The notes beneath the pieces are model-generated. The model was not told where the DNA came from and ran no database searches. It saw nothing but the letters and a program-made list of their open reading frames with translations. Both the position numbers and the translations under genes were made by a program. Below, in pieces: positions 46,682 to 60,300 of a stretch of 64,000 nt of DNA; position 1 is the first letter of the stretch, and each line of letters begins with the position of its first letter. The stretch is from Riptortus pedestris (Eukaryota > Arthropoda > Insecta > Hemiptera > Alydidae): contig CM032232.1 of assembly GCA_019009955.1 (NCBI GenBank), positions 56,938,001 through 57,002,000 on the forward strand. The letters run 5' to 3'.

Positions 46682-49600
46682 TAGCTCAGATACCCGGCTT
46701 CGCTCGGGAATTCATCTGAGGCTGAATGGTGATGTTATATTTTTGGCAAGGCTTTACTTTGGACAATATTTTGACATGTACCCGTCCCAGTGTTTAGGGT
46801 TAACACCCGTTGTTTCTGTGGATTTGTTAATAATAAAATTATTTTTTTATGTAAGACTTCACTGTCCTGCATATTGTCATATTTCCCGTTTCCTGTGCAT
46901 TATGCATAGATTTGAATTATTAATGAGAAAATATTGATATACATTTGAATCAATTTTTTCATTTGAGGTACCTGGTAGTTCATATTCAAAAGAAGTGTTG
47001 AGCAAATTTCTCTAAATAACAAAATAAACAACTTTTGTTATGTGCATATTTGCCGACACCCCAATAGGAAATCAATATTTTTAATTTCAGGCCTCCCTTA
47101 TAACCCCCACTCCTGCCCGTCCCTAGAAATAGTATGGCTTATTATAAGGAAGGCGTTAGTGCTTAATACACATACTGAGTGTTTTATTTAGTTCGGTTGT
47201 CTTTTGTGTCAAATAAAATTGTTGACTCCCGCTATAATTTTTAGCGTATAACGCCTTTATAGTTCGGTATACGACGATAATGTATATAAAAAAAAGTTTC
47301 TCTAAATAACAAAATAAACAACTTTTGTTATGTGCATATTTGCCGAAAATGCAATAGGAAACGAAATATTACTATTATTAATTTCGGGCCTCCCATATAA
47401 CCCCCACTCCTGCCCGTCCCTAGAAATGTTAGTATGGCTTATTATAAGGAAGGCGTTAGTGCTAATTCACATACCGAGTTTGGTTTAGTTCGGTTGAGTC
47501 TTTTGTGCCAAATAAAATTGTGGACTCCCGCTATAGTTTTTAGCGTATAACTCATTTATACTTCCGTATACGGCAAAAGTGCATATATCAAAAGATACTC
47601 TAAATAACAAAATGAACAACTTTTGTTATGTGCATATTTGCAGAAAAAGCAATAGGAAACGAAATATCACTATATTTAATTTCAGGCCTCCCTTATAATC
47701 CCCACTCCTGCCCGTCCCTAGAAATGTTAGTATGGCTTATTATAAGGAAGGCGTTAGTGCTAATTCACATACCGAGTTTGGTTTAGTTCGGTTGGGTCTT
47801 TTGTCCCAAATAAAATTGTTCACTTCCGCTATAGGTTTTAGCGTATATCTCGTTTATAATTCGGTATACGAAAAAAGTGTGTATTACAAAAGTTACTCTA
47901 AATAACAAAATAAACAACTTTTGTTATGTTCATATTTGCCGAAAATCCAATAGGAAACGAAATACCGCTATTTTAAATTTCAGGCCTACCTTATAACCCC
48001 CACTCCTGCCCGTCCCTAGAAATGTTAGTATGGCTTATTATAAGGAAGGCGTTAGTACTAATTCACATACTGAGTTTGGTTTAGTTCGGTTGAGTCTTTT
48101 GTGCCAAATAAAATTGTGGACTCCCTCTATAGTTTTTAGCGTATAACTCATTTATACTTCCGTATACGGCAAAAGTGCATATAACAAAAGTTACTCTAAA
48201 TTACAAACTAAACAACTTTTGTAATGGGCATATTTGCTGAAAAAGCAATAGGAAACGAAATATCGCTATTTTTAATTTCAGGCCTCCCTTATCACCCCCA
48301 CTCCTGTTTGTCTTAGAGAATATTAATATAGCCTAAAGTCTAAGTTGGGCTAGTAGTAATATACATACCAAGTTTCATAAAATTCGGTTCAGCCGTTTAT
48401 GCGTGAAAAGGTAACAAACAAACAAACATACACGAAAGAAACAAAATGCAGTTATGGTGTCTATGACATGTGAAACGAAAAGTTATCGTGAAATTTCGCG
48501 AAAAAAATCAATGTACAGACAGAGGTTACAATTTTATATATATATATATATACACATATATAATGTGTGTGTGTCAAAAGCTTTTATGACCTAGGTGGAT
48601 TCAAATTCATCAAATGTTTTGTAGTTGTAATTTAAAGTAGTCAAATTCCTACAGCCCCACGAAATGGTTGAAGCTTGGTAATCATTTAATGTGTTTGATT
48701 TTAATTAAAAACAGTTAATTTTATAACTCCTGTTACAGCTCTCCAGAAGGTTCTAAGATGTCGGCTCCTGGGAGGCCCATGAAGTTTCCTTATACTTACA
48801 GTGCAAAAATAGCTCAATTTCCTTTCAAATTCTATGTTAAAAACAACTGGATGTGGAAATATTATGCCATAGCTGTTGCTGTATCATTTCCAATTTTCTA
48901 CAAAATTGGAAGGCTGAGTAAGTTTGTCATTTGTTGCTATAAAAATTAATTTTTGGGATTATTGTTTTATTTATGCTTAATTTTACAAATGATTTTTTCG
49001 ACAGCACTCCATTCTACTTTTTATTTTCTATTTTTATACATTAAATACAAATTAACTTATTCAGCACTCCTTTTAATTTAAATGGTATAGTATTCTTGAA
49101 ACAATAAATCTTAAACCAATATATTCTAACTGTGGTACTCGTCATTGACGGGTTGAAATAAAAATGGTTTCCTGTGGAGAAATGTGATGAATAGCTTCAT
49201 TTATGCCCTAAATAATTTTGATCATTCAACACAAATGTCCCTGTACTGTACAGCCATTCAACTTTTGCATCCATCAATGGTGGGTTCGAATAAAAATGGT
49301 TTCCCGACTTACATAAAAATTGAATTAACTTAAGCACTAAATAATACATTCTGTTTCATAACATTACCCTCTTATTTTTTTTAAGAATGAAGCATAGAAT
49401 GGCTATTGGATACATATATTCTTGTCCATGGGTTCAAATAAATATTTGTTCCCATCAAAATATATCAATATGCATCACCTAAGCATTTGTAGGGAAAATA
49501 TATGATTCTATTGAGAGAAGTATGAAGTGTGACCTAAGTCTGAAGCCATTGGCTAACTGTGTTACTCATTTTCGTGGATTGGAATAAAAATAGTTTCCCA

Positions 49601-50565
49601 CTATTTACAATACAATTTATCCCCCCTCACAATATAATTACGGTTATTTCAAGTACATCTCCCACTTCTGTCAATGGTACAAGGTTAAGTTGATAAAAAG
49701 AAATCTGTTTTAATATCTACAGTACCCTAGTTTTATATTTTCCTAAGACACACATATATATATATATATATATATACCATGATCTAAAGGCTACGCCTTC
49801 TAGTTGCAACCATTGTGTTCTTTTGGAAGCTGCTCTTTTCATATAACTCAAATATATTCATATAAATCAGCCCTTTCTCCTAATTGAAAATTGAATTACA
49901 TTTAGTGTACATTGTACATTGGGAGGATAATTGACTCCCAGTAACCAAAGTCTATTTTCATCCTCTGAGCCATTTTTAAGTGCCTGAGTAACAAATGGAT
50001 GGACAGACAGGAAGGATTTTTAATTTTGATCCCATTGTTCTTAGAATGATTAGGACCTCAAGCGTAGTAGCACCAAGTAGGAAGAATAATGAGGTGACCC
50101 GGTTGAAGAGTTAGGGGTTAAGACTCGAGCAAAAGTATGTTAAAGGATACAATTATTTATTGCCCTAAAAAGGAAAGATACCATTTCACTGCATTAACAT
50201 AGTTGTTTTTCATAACCACCTTACAAAGGTATAAGTAGGAGGAACACTGTGCAGAAAATGTGGCTAATAGAAAGATTTTGTTATAAATATGATAGCATTT
50301 TGTTTATTGTACAGTAAAATTTGTCAGGTGAGGGCATTATCTTGAAGGGATTTCCTTTATAGGATAGGTTTGAGGAACCAATAGGAGGAATGGAATGTGC
50401 TCAGCGAACTGCTTTAGGGTTTTCTCCTCAGTTTATTTACTGATTAATACTAATTTATTCATCATTAAATTCTAATATTTTTTTCTGTTCTTAGGCAATA
50501 GCCCAGAGAATGTGAAGAAGTGGGAAGAAACACGCAAAAGAGATTTCACTCCTGGTCACCACTGA
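44537..50565 (+). CDS. Uncharacterised two-part protein: disordered/coiled-coil region plus small membrane module
   Basis: Function not recognised. The first coding exon (from ATG 44537; its acceptor at 44526-44527 implies an upstream non-coding exon) encodes a Lys/Glu/Pro/Ser-rich protein. It includes MPPKPPPDDSPSKKPDD and a heptad-like segment at residues 85-118 (EEEELKRKLSALSSKLEKLK). With donor AAAAG|GTTGTC (exon end 45072), joining to 48739-48917 and 50495-50565 keeps the frame and gives 261 aa. The linker is SSPEGSK, followed by the 76-aa membrane module described separately. A neighbouring better-looking donor (CTG|GTAAAA, exon end 45065) would shift the frame, stop soon after the join, and leave the second ORF as a separate cistron. 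Without splicing, the first frame ends at 45100 (187 aa). The intron 45073-48738 is full of repeats, including Helitrons H5 and H6. Confidence 0.5.
45205..45470. repeat. Palindromic MITE-like family copy
   Basis: AGCAGATTTCCCTTAAGAGA, TCAGCTATTGAGG, then TACCAAACTCAATATTAAG, AAACTAAAGATCAAG and GAAATCGGACCAGG. In the intron of the two-part gene. Confidence 0.55.
45740..46180. repeat. Palindromic MITE-like family, most complete left end
   Basis: Begins near GTCACACAGGGGCTGCGTAA, then CTAAGCAGAGTTCCCATGTG. The centre has AAAATATCTCTGTT (45972) and its inverse TTAACAGAGATATTT (46069). It then continues TTTCAGCCTTCAGTAAAC and a C-rich segment mirroring the G-rich segment at 45947. The right terminus is not clear. 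Confidence 0.65.
46190..46440. repeat. Palindromic MITE-like family copy
   Basis: GATGATGTTATCAATTAAG, ATACTTGATATTTAACC, AGATCATTTTGTTATTGAC, GGTGGGGTTTAGAGAGGGGG and AAAATATCTCCATTATTATG. Ends against Helitron fragment H6. Confidence 0.5.
46449..46607 (-). mobile_element. Helitron family fragment H6 (5' end only)
   Basis: Minus orientation: AAAAGTCTATGCTGGGTTAG, CCAAGTTTCTTAAAATTCGG, then GTACAGACAGAGGTTACAAT next to TTTATATG. It lies just past the 3' end of H5 in the same orientation. Confidence 0.75.
46624..46680. repeat. (TA)n microsatellite between two Helitrons
   Basis: About 57 bp of TA, ending directly at the CTAG terminus of H5. Confidence 0.9.
46681..48551 (-). mobile_element. 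Non-autonomous Helitron, copy H5, with five internal units of about 298 bp
   Basis: The plus strand starts CTAGCTCAGATACCCGGCTT, then CGCTCGGGAATTC (3' end on the minus strand), and ends GAGGTTACAATTTTATATAT within a (TA) run. ACCCCCACTCCTG (or a one-base variant) recurs at about 47100, 47397, 47695, 47994 and 48293, that is every 297-300 bp. Each unit also carries GCTTATTATAAGGAAGGCGT or a variant, GGTTTAGTTCGGTTGAGTC, GTATACGGCAAAAGT and AACAACTTTTGTTATGTGCA. No transposase ORF. Confidence 0.85.
48758..50565 (+). CDS. Small single-pass membrane protein, 76 aa (C-terminal module of the 44537 locus)
   Basis: ATG at 48758; exons to 48917 and from 50495 to TGA 50563-50565. Starts MSAPGRPMKFPYTYSAKIAQ, has one hydrophobic span (WKYYAIAVAVSFPIFYKIG, residues about 33-51) and ends ENVKKWEETRKRDFTPGHH. 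The compact, regular composition and clean splice sites suggest a conserved protein, perhaps of an organelle membrane, but I do not recognise the family. The exon begins at an acceptor (48738), so it is always joined to something upstream: either the disordered exon in frame, or a separate non-coding first exon. The intron 48918-50494 contains the diverged tandem repeats at 49090-49680. Confidence 0.75.
49090..49680 (+). repeat. Diverged tandem repeat, about 130-150 bp period
   Basis: GGGTTGAAATAAAAATGG and variants, each followed by TTTCCC or TTGTTCCC, occur at about 49150, 49282, 49430 and 49576. Between them the sequence is only loosely similar. Confidence 0.55.
49755..49776. repeat. (TA)n microsatellite
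   Basis: Short TA tract, directly left of the dispersed repeat at 49778. Confidence 0.85.
49778..49842. repeat. Dispersed repeat shared with 1734-1796
   Basis: TAGTTGCAACCATTGTGTTC and GGAAGCTGCTCTTTTCAT match the copy near the start of the window. Confidence 0.6.
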
Positions 50566-50647
50566 TAAATATAACTTATTTACAACTGGTATATAGCAAC
50601 AGAAAACAATGTCCTTTTTTTTTTTTTAGATATTCTATACTGTAAGA

Positions 50648-50653
50648 AATAAA
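50648..50653 (+). terminator. Polyadenylation signal of the 44537/48758 gene
   Basis: AATAAA 83 nt after the stop codon, followed by a T-rich stretch and an A run. Confidence 0.55.
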
Positions 50654-52252
50654 ACCGTAATCTATTGTAAAAAAAAAATTGTCTCTTTAAATTCCTAGTC
50701 ATTAGTTTTTAATTATAACGAGATACTTATACTAGTGCATTGAGTAAATGCAAACTTTTAATGTTATTTACCATAGTTTGTCTTCACCTTGATGATTTAA
50801 ATAAATCAAGTTCATTGTTGACTAAGGTCAATTTAAATAATAGAACTGGCTTATTTAGAAAACTTTTTAAACGTCCACATGTTTTATTCCTTTCCTCGAA
50901 CCTCTGTAGGGGTTAAATGTTTGGAAGGATCTACCCAGCTTGATAGCTGGTGAAGCAACAAAAAAGCTGCATTGATCCTCCTAAATATTTAGTGCCTGAA
51001 AAGGAACAAAACATGTCGGGCACATTAAAACGATTCCAAAAGAAGCTGGTTGTATTTTCATTTCAATTGATCTTAGCCAAAAAAGAAATCAGCACATTCA
51101 TTAATTCCTGAAAAGGTTGTTTTTTTTTATCCTACATTATAAAAAAACGCGAGGGAAGTTTCTAAAATGGTTACCAATGCTACAAAGGAGTAGAAATAGT
51201 TAGTGTCTTTTTGTTTTTTTTATTTATGACTGAAATGTGGCTGGTTGTAATAAAGCAAATTGAGCCCTGTAACCATTATTTCTTTCTTCCAATTCTTCAT
51301 GAAATTTCTGAATATAATATTAATAGTCTCTGGTTTTTCAAAAATTGTAATGATCACCATAGCCCACCAAACAGTCACCACTGACTTTCATGGGTAAAAT
51401 AAAGTTCCCTGGTGTATGACTAATCACTAAACATCTCATATCAAATGATTTACTTTCATTCTGCAACTCTTGCGGAGAGCAAATGCCAGCCAGATCATTT
51501 GGCAACTATTGGTCAATATTTTTGTTTTCTCAATAGTATAAAAGTGTTAAACAAGATATGTTTAAATGTCTTGAAAGTTCTTCATTTGTCTTATGTGAAT
51601 TGGTCTCTACTAATATTTTTGATCTACTTACTATCATTGAGCTGTGTTTCTGGCGTTCCACAAGACAATATTTAAAAGGAACATTACCTCCATTTTACAG
51701 TTCTTCCCATTACTATACTTCCTATTGATGTTTCAAAAGGCCTTGGAATCATTCTGTCCATGGTGAATTCACACAAGAATATAACAGATATTCTAATGAT
51801 GAGAGAACTAGATGAACACTGGAATATTTCATAATAAACTGAATGATGTTGCACATAATCTTGGGATAGCAATGTGCTGGAGTACCTTTTATTGCAACAT
51901 GTCACTCACTGTGTTTGAACATATTGTCATGATTTTATTAAATGAGTTTTTTTTTAATTTTATTATTCACCTATGTTGTTAGTTTAGTATACAATTTATA
52001 GAAGAAGCTTCGTTAGATATTATAATTTAACATTAATTATTTTAAATAGTTAATTTTTTAGTTAATAGTAAAGTTGGACAATTCTTATTTTATTTAGTAC
52101 CTTTTTATATAATATAGTATCACAAATGGTCTGGAGTAATCATAGGTATACAGTATGTCAAAATTTCCAAATGGGCAATGACAGTTGGGTAAATGATGTA
52201 TGAATTCATGTCAGGTGATGCCGCTTGGGGACTTTTGAAACCCACAGTGCTC
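50654..52252. other. Intergenic, nothing recognised
   Basis: No gene or clear repeat. A frame ending CVSGVPQDNI at about 51675 loosely recalls the SGVPQGS block of non-LTR reverse transcriptases, but nothing around it supports this. Confidence 0.4.
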
Positions 52253-53269
<1,017 letters not shown>

Positions 53270-53664
53270 AATTAACCCTCATCTTAGTCTTCTGGTTAAA
53301 TATGTAGTAACTATACCTTCCTTGAACTCCATTTGATAAATCTAAGGTCTTCCAATTTTTCCAGTTCATTGGCTTAAACTTGAAAAGAGGAAGAGAGTAA
53401 TAGAGTCTTGTAGATTTTAAATTAACACCTGCTTTGTATGACTTAAGGCCAATTGGTGCATGTTATCTACAGCTTGCCTTCTTCTATCCAGAATGGGACT
53501 ATGGATTTAATTTAGCTTACTACGAATACTGTTAGAAAGAAAATGCAACAAATAAATACAAAAGAATTACAATAGTTTGAATGAATATTACAAGATCTTC
53601 AAAGAGTTATACTTTTCTTCCAGCATAAAGGTTGAAAAGAAAAAAAATCTAATGGTTGAAACAT

Positions 53665-53670
53665 TTTATT
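53665..53670 (-). terminator. Candidate polyadenylation signal of the SDR gene
   Basis: AATAAA on the minus strand, about 85 nt after the stop codon. Confidence 0.5.
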
Positions 53671-53754
53671 GTTCAATAAATATGTAATATGTAGACTAGT
53701 ACAAAAAAGGAAACATGTTTAAGGTACTTCTTATTCTACTAAATAAAATTTCTA

Positions 53755-54340
53755 CTACTGTGCTGTTAAGTTAGCCCATTTTTCACTAACAGCCCACGAC
53801 CACCTTTGTAAAGACTCGTCATGGGCATCTTGGCTTGTGATTCCTTCTTCACAATTTCTGCAATGAATAAAAATGAACTGCAAATTTATTTTTATTAAGC
53901 TTTATAGTTTTATTGTATTATTTTTGTGTGTATAAAAACAATAATTACAACTGATTACTAAGATATCATTTGGAAGTCACAAAACTTTAATATTCACTCT
54001 TATCATCAATTTTCCCATTATTAAGTTCCATAAAATTCATGAATAATGTAAAATACATACGCGAAATATTTTCCTGTAACATTTTCTAAGTCAGGAGACA
54101 ATGATGCATAAAGTGTTGTTTGAGCTCCTTGTTTAGGGTTCTTCAAAAATATCCTTAAAATAGGTTTTAGTATTAAACCAGAAATACTGGAATTGTAGAA
54201 TCCCATGTGCCGAGAAATCTCTGTTTCAACAATCCCAGGGTGGACGGAATTGACAGTCACCCCGGTTCCTATATGAAAAAGGAACAAAACATTAAAAGCT
54301 GAAATATAAATCATTTATAAGTTTTTAATGTATGTATATA

Positions 54341-54387
<47 letters not shown>

Positions 54388-57300
54388 TTCTAAATGCTTA
54401 AATTATAATTGAAACTAGACATTTCAAAAAAATCTTCAAAGGGATTATTTTTATAATTTTGATGGAGAGTGCTAGAATGGCTCCATTATCCTATAAATTC
54501 TAAAATTGTTTAGACATGTTTCCTTACCTACTAATTACTACTAGAGGCATGTGCATACAAGTTTGATCAATTCATGGAATTTGTAAAAATAAAATAAAAA
54601 TATAGTGATTGGTCTTTAGGTTTCAATTCGTAAGTGGTTCCTGCGTTAATTGGGTTATTCATTTCAATGAGGAAAAATTCTGTACCGGGGCTCATTGAAG
54701 CTAATGGCAAAACATTTTTTTCATTTAGAAATTCCATGCTTTTACAAAATATTTTTCAGTCATTATCTTGGTTTCATTATTTAGGTCGGATTGAAAAATG
54801 TTATATGACAAATATTGTTAAACTAATGATGCTCTACAATTCTTGTTCTATATATTTTTTCAAAACTCAAATATTAAGTAAGTTATTCGTACTTGTATTC
54901 AGTCTTCAGTAAAACCCACATCTACTCATCAGATTTTTATTTAGAAATGGAGAATATTTGGTGAAATGAGATCAATAGTGTGTCATAAAAGCATGTGGGA
55001 AATCTGCTTAGTTTGTGCAGCACCTGCGTGACAGACTTTATATTTTTGAAATATAGAATATGAAAGTTACAGGCTAGATTGTATAAATTACAAAAGTGCT
55101 TATCATTCCTAAAATTCTTTCCTTTAACAGTCTATTATTGTCATTGCAATATAAGCACTTTCTAATGTTAACTCACACCAGATTGATTTAACTGTAGACT
55201 TCCTTAAAATTCAACTTATAGCAAAAGGATTTTGATTAATTACTTATAAAGATTAATACACCGACTGAAAGTAAATGGGAGCTAAATATCTTAAAAGAAA
55301 CTAAAAAATAAATAAACCCTGGAGCAGTAATTTTTCTGACTCTTTCTTTTAAATAATTAAACATATTATTTTATTTTCAAAAATCAATGCCACAATTAAT
55401 GGCTTAATTAGGATTTGTTATTTGCAGACTAAAACCATTTTCTAACCAGAATGGGACTATAATTAAATTTGAATAATAAGTAAATTCCCATTAAATCATA
55501 ATTAAAGTTTACCAAGAGTAAAAATTTTAGCCTTAATATTTATGGTTACCCTTGCTCTTATTCTAACCACATACAACAATTACGGCAAATGTATTCCACG
55601 GTCAATGTAAAATATATATTACATCCTTATAAAACTGACTAATATGGACAAATTATAGTTTGTTAATTTTCTTTTAGCAGACTTCCCTCAAGGAAATTCA
55701 GCTATTGAGGTTGCACTCATTTTTGAAAAAAAAAAAAATTTAAATGTCCAACGATACCTAGAAATTGAATTATGTGGTGAATAAGTTATTTGTATTTTTT
55801 TTATTTCCAGCCTTCAGTAACCCCTTACTACTATTTATATCACATGAGTGATGAGCTTTATCTCATATTAGCCTTGGGAAACATGTTATCCAAGCTTAAA
55901 TACAACATATTACTTACATCAGATTTTGACTATGGGAAAATACACAATGATTGATGTTATCAATTAACATGCTTGGCTTTAGAGGCATTCATTTTCATTT
56001 GATCGTTACCTTGAAATCTGACCAGGAGGAGTGAGGGCTTAGAGAGGGAGTAAATAAAAAAAAATAAAAGTTGTCTTTTTCAACTTCTTTACTATCAAGG
56101 GCTAGGAGCTAGGACTCTGCCAATGTTCACTGTGATCAAGAACCAAACATCAGCCAATTAAGAACTGTTAGCTTCCACAAGACCCCTCTTGGGTTATCCA
56201 ACCACCTCAGCCGTAATAAGGCCATAACTTTCTTTCTTGCTTCACTTGATGAACGTTTCAACATTTTTTATGGGTAGTCTGCCTGATTTTATTCTTTCAC
56301 ATGATCCAACCTTCACATTAGCACAAATGGTAACTGGTTTTTCATTAGTCTACATTAGATTGTCCACTTTTCATTCCTATACATAACTGTTGGCATGATA
56401 ACATTTTAATAAATTTGTTCCACATTGTTGCCTTCCTGTAGAAATTTTAGTCTTTGTGACTATTATGGTTTTTTCATCAGTTTCCACATTATTACTCTGC
56501 ATTTATATCCCTCTCAGTTACTAGAATAGACTACGATCCCCCCCCTCCTCAAATCAACAAGACGTTCAGCTTTCGTCTACATAGTTCCATCCAAACTTAG
56601 TCTAAACCTAAGTTTTTGCACTGCTCTTATGATCTCTTCAATTTACAGTATAACCAGCAAATATGCTCTGTTATATGTACATGTGACCAATAATTTATAA
56701 AATTTTGTGGGTCTCTTATATTTGATACACCAGAGTTAATCCTTACTTTTCAAATTTTCATGTTTAGACACTGGTTAAACAATACAGGTGATGGCAGATT
56801 TTTCTTGGTCTCATAAAATATCAAAGAATAGAGAAAGTTTTCTTCAAAGGATTCAACTAAAAAAGCAGCAGTAATTTAAAAAATGCCTTTGATTTGTTTG
56901 AATCATGAGCCCTCTAAAAGTGGATTCAACCCTCTTCATAGAGTACTGTAAACACACAATAGCACTAGAAGTGAAAGGTTCAAGACTGGGAGTTGCACAT
57001 TTAAGAGAGATTACAAAGAAGCGATAACTGGAAGTTGGTCCCAGGTTTCCGAAATAGCATTCCCATATTGTTAAAATGATCATATTGTATGGTCATACAA
57101 AAGTTAGGTATAGCAGTACACATTCTTTTTGGAAAATAAATCAGGATTGGAAGCTCAGGAAGCAGTTGATCTAGGTATAGGACTCCTTATACTCCTCAAG
57201 CAGATATAAAGATTAGAATAATCTTCTCTCATGAGGTGATGGTGATTAAAAACCTTGCTAGTAAAAAACAAATTAAAAAAAAAAAAAACTCAAGTAGAGA

Positions 57301-60300
57301 ATGAAATACCTTCAAGCCTCCTTGCTAGTTCATTGGAGAAAAGAATATTTGCAAGCTTGCTTTGGGCATATGCTCCCCCGCCATCATAATTCTTCTCACT
57401 GTTAAGGTCTTCCTTACTAATTCTACCCCTAAAATGAGCTATACTAGATACGTTGATAATTCTACTTGGAGCACTTTTCTATTAAAAGTAAAATGATAGA
57501 AAACAACAATGTAAAACAATTGTCATGATTATATTATAGTTTTGATCATATATTTCATATTTATGAATATATTTGATAAGTGTTACCTTCAACATATCAA
57601 CTAGCAATAGAGTTAATAGGAAGTGACCCATGTGATTCACTCCTAATTGAAGTTCGATTCCTTCTTTAGTTTTCATTGGAGGACATCTCATCACTCCTGC
57701 ATTATTGATCAAAATATGAAGATCATTTTGTTCTGTAGAAAAAGAAAGGTAAAATAATTTAAAAGAAACATTCAATACACTATTATTTAGGGCTACTAAT
57801 TAATACATAGATAAATATATGTAAATTCTAAGTAGATAGCAGTCATAATAACATGTAACTACGAATATAACAAGTTTTGAGAGTCAGTTAATGAAGATAA
57901 AAAATCACGAAGAACTTTTCTGCAAAGCATTGCAATTCACTTCAAAAATTTAATAAAAAGGTTTGTCACAGGTTCTGAATAAACTAAGCAGATTTCTAAT
58001 CTGCTACAATTCCATGATGATATCATTCCACAGACCGCTCTATTATAATTAATATTATTAAAAATAGGGCTTAAAATTTATACTGAATACGAGATGTTTG
58101 TTGGTACAGTTCCTTTAATTGAAGATTGTATAAGTAGAAGTTGGGGGGTTTACCTAAGGCTGAAAATTAAATATTGCAAATATTTTTGTTAATGTTAGAA
58201 TTAGAGACAAAATAGATAGAACAACAATTATAGGGAATTAAATTTGCAATAAGACTGTTTATATAACATTATTTGGCAGAATCTGCTAAATGGAGAACAA
58301 AGTGATACCACATGAGTTCAGCCATAATTTTACCATATTTGCTTCACCAACATTAGCCGATTCTCAAAACAGTAGTCCTATCCGTTTAGCTTGTAATAGT
58401 TCTATCTCTTCACATTTGTTGATCTAGGATGTCTTTTAAGAATTCAATTAACAGAATTAATTCATATGGAATTCTAAGCAGAATGGATTTGGAAGTTCAG
58501 AAATAAATGTTCTTAAAGTAGAGTACTTTGATTTTAGACAAATCACTGTGGCTGTCAACTGAAAACATTCAACAGAATGTATAAAAATTATTTTGGAGAT
58601 GATGTGCCTTCAATCATGAAATGTTTGTTGAGATTATTGGCTTTCAGACATTTATTTCTGAAACTAATAAAACATTGTCAGAATGATGTGGCAAAATAAT
58701 TACAAAGGTAAGATAAGTGCTACCAATCAAAAGAGGAAATTACCTTTCTTAAATTGCTTAACAAAATCCCTAATCGATTCTTGGGAAGCCAAGTCGCACT
58801 TTCTGCAATATACATATTTGTTCTTTGTTTCTAACACTATTTCTTCCCTTGCCTAAAAATTATTAAATATATTTAATAAAAGTCTTTAAAATAGAATCAG
58901 AAATCAAAAAAGCTGATAAGAGAAAACTCCTAAAAATTAATATAATTTTAATCAAACCTAAATCGATTCAGGCATATCAAATGATCTCCAAATATGATTT
59001 GTGAACTTGGGGGGGGAGGGGTTGGAATTTTGCATAACCCATGGTTGGAATAGGACAAATTCGCCCTTGGAAGAAAAATAAGGTGGGTTGGAAATGGCTG
59101 AAAGTAAAAGATGTACTAAAGAACTTGAAAAGCAGTAAATATGATGATTCTCGTATACTAACAAACAAAGAATGGAATATTTTTGTTAAGAATGCCAGAT
59201 ATAGAAAATATGACTACCTGGTAGACCTCAAAAATGAGTGAAACATTGGGAGAATAAAAAGAAAAATAAATAAATATGTTACCAGAATGCAAACTTGAAA
59301 TAAAGAAGGAAGGAACCAGGCAAAAGGTAAATAAGCAGGAAGTTTTAGGAATTATGACCTATATGTCTTGCCTAGAAGCAACTCGATTTTTCGTGGATAC
59401 ACTTTGAACTAAATAAGGAGAAAAGGATTCCTAAAAAAGATACACAAAAAAGAAGCCCAGAGAGACCTGTCTAGTACTGAAAAAATAACTGTATTGATTA
59501 ATTACCTGAGTCATAGCGACCAGTCAGCGGGACCATAGGGTGCATGGACTTTGCTGTCTAGAGGTAGCAACCAAACTAACTTTGGTGTCCAGAGTTTACT
59601 AGATTATATGATTGGTGGGAATAAATTAAATTTCAAAATATTGTAAAGAAGCAATACCTCACTGAACTGTTCTCTTTCTGAGTCAGTCCAGAGTGAGGAC
59701 AGGCAAGGTTCTCAAGAAGGAAAGAAGGCGTCACATATGTGGCTGAGTGTGGATCATGCCTAACTCCATACCATTTAAAAATATTCACTGATCCATACAC
59801 AAACAAGAAAGCAAATAAGTAAATATTTTGCTATTTTGAATAACAAAATTTACAACTTAAAATACTAAATATCAAAGGCCTATAAACTTTCAAAAATAAT
59901 GGCTGGAGATAAAAAGTAAGAATGCAGAAAGTGAGAATATACAGTCAATATATCTCAGACTGCTACTAAGATTACTTATTATTACCATCTATGATCTTCT
60001 AAATTTTGTTTTATTCAACTAAATTTTAATTTAATAGAGAAAAAGACTATGTATAATTTTTTGAAAATAATAACATTTGTAGAACAGGGAAAAATATTAC
60101 CTTTTCGCATCGAGTCAAGTCTCGACAAGCCATATATACTTTGCCATTTCTCTTTGCCAGTTCCATTGCAGTTTCTTTGCCTATTCCTGTGTTAGCTCCA
60201 GTAATGATGACTACTTTATTATCAATGGTATTGGGTAGTTCATACTTTTTCCCGGCACAGAAATCTCTAAAAGAAAATGTTTTTTTATTTTTTGTATACC

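Noticed and set aside
46557..46937. 126-codon open frame
   Set aside because: Runs across a (TA)n microsatellite and the 3' end of a Helitron; no protein features.
51445..51675. Possible reverse transcriptase fragment (SGVPQ)
   Set aside because: One short motif with no neighbouring RT blocks.
59041..59241. 66-codon lysine-rich frame in an SDR intron
   Set aside because: No recognisable domain and no splice signals linking it to a gene.
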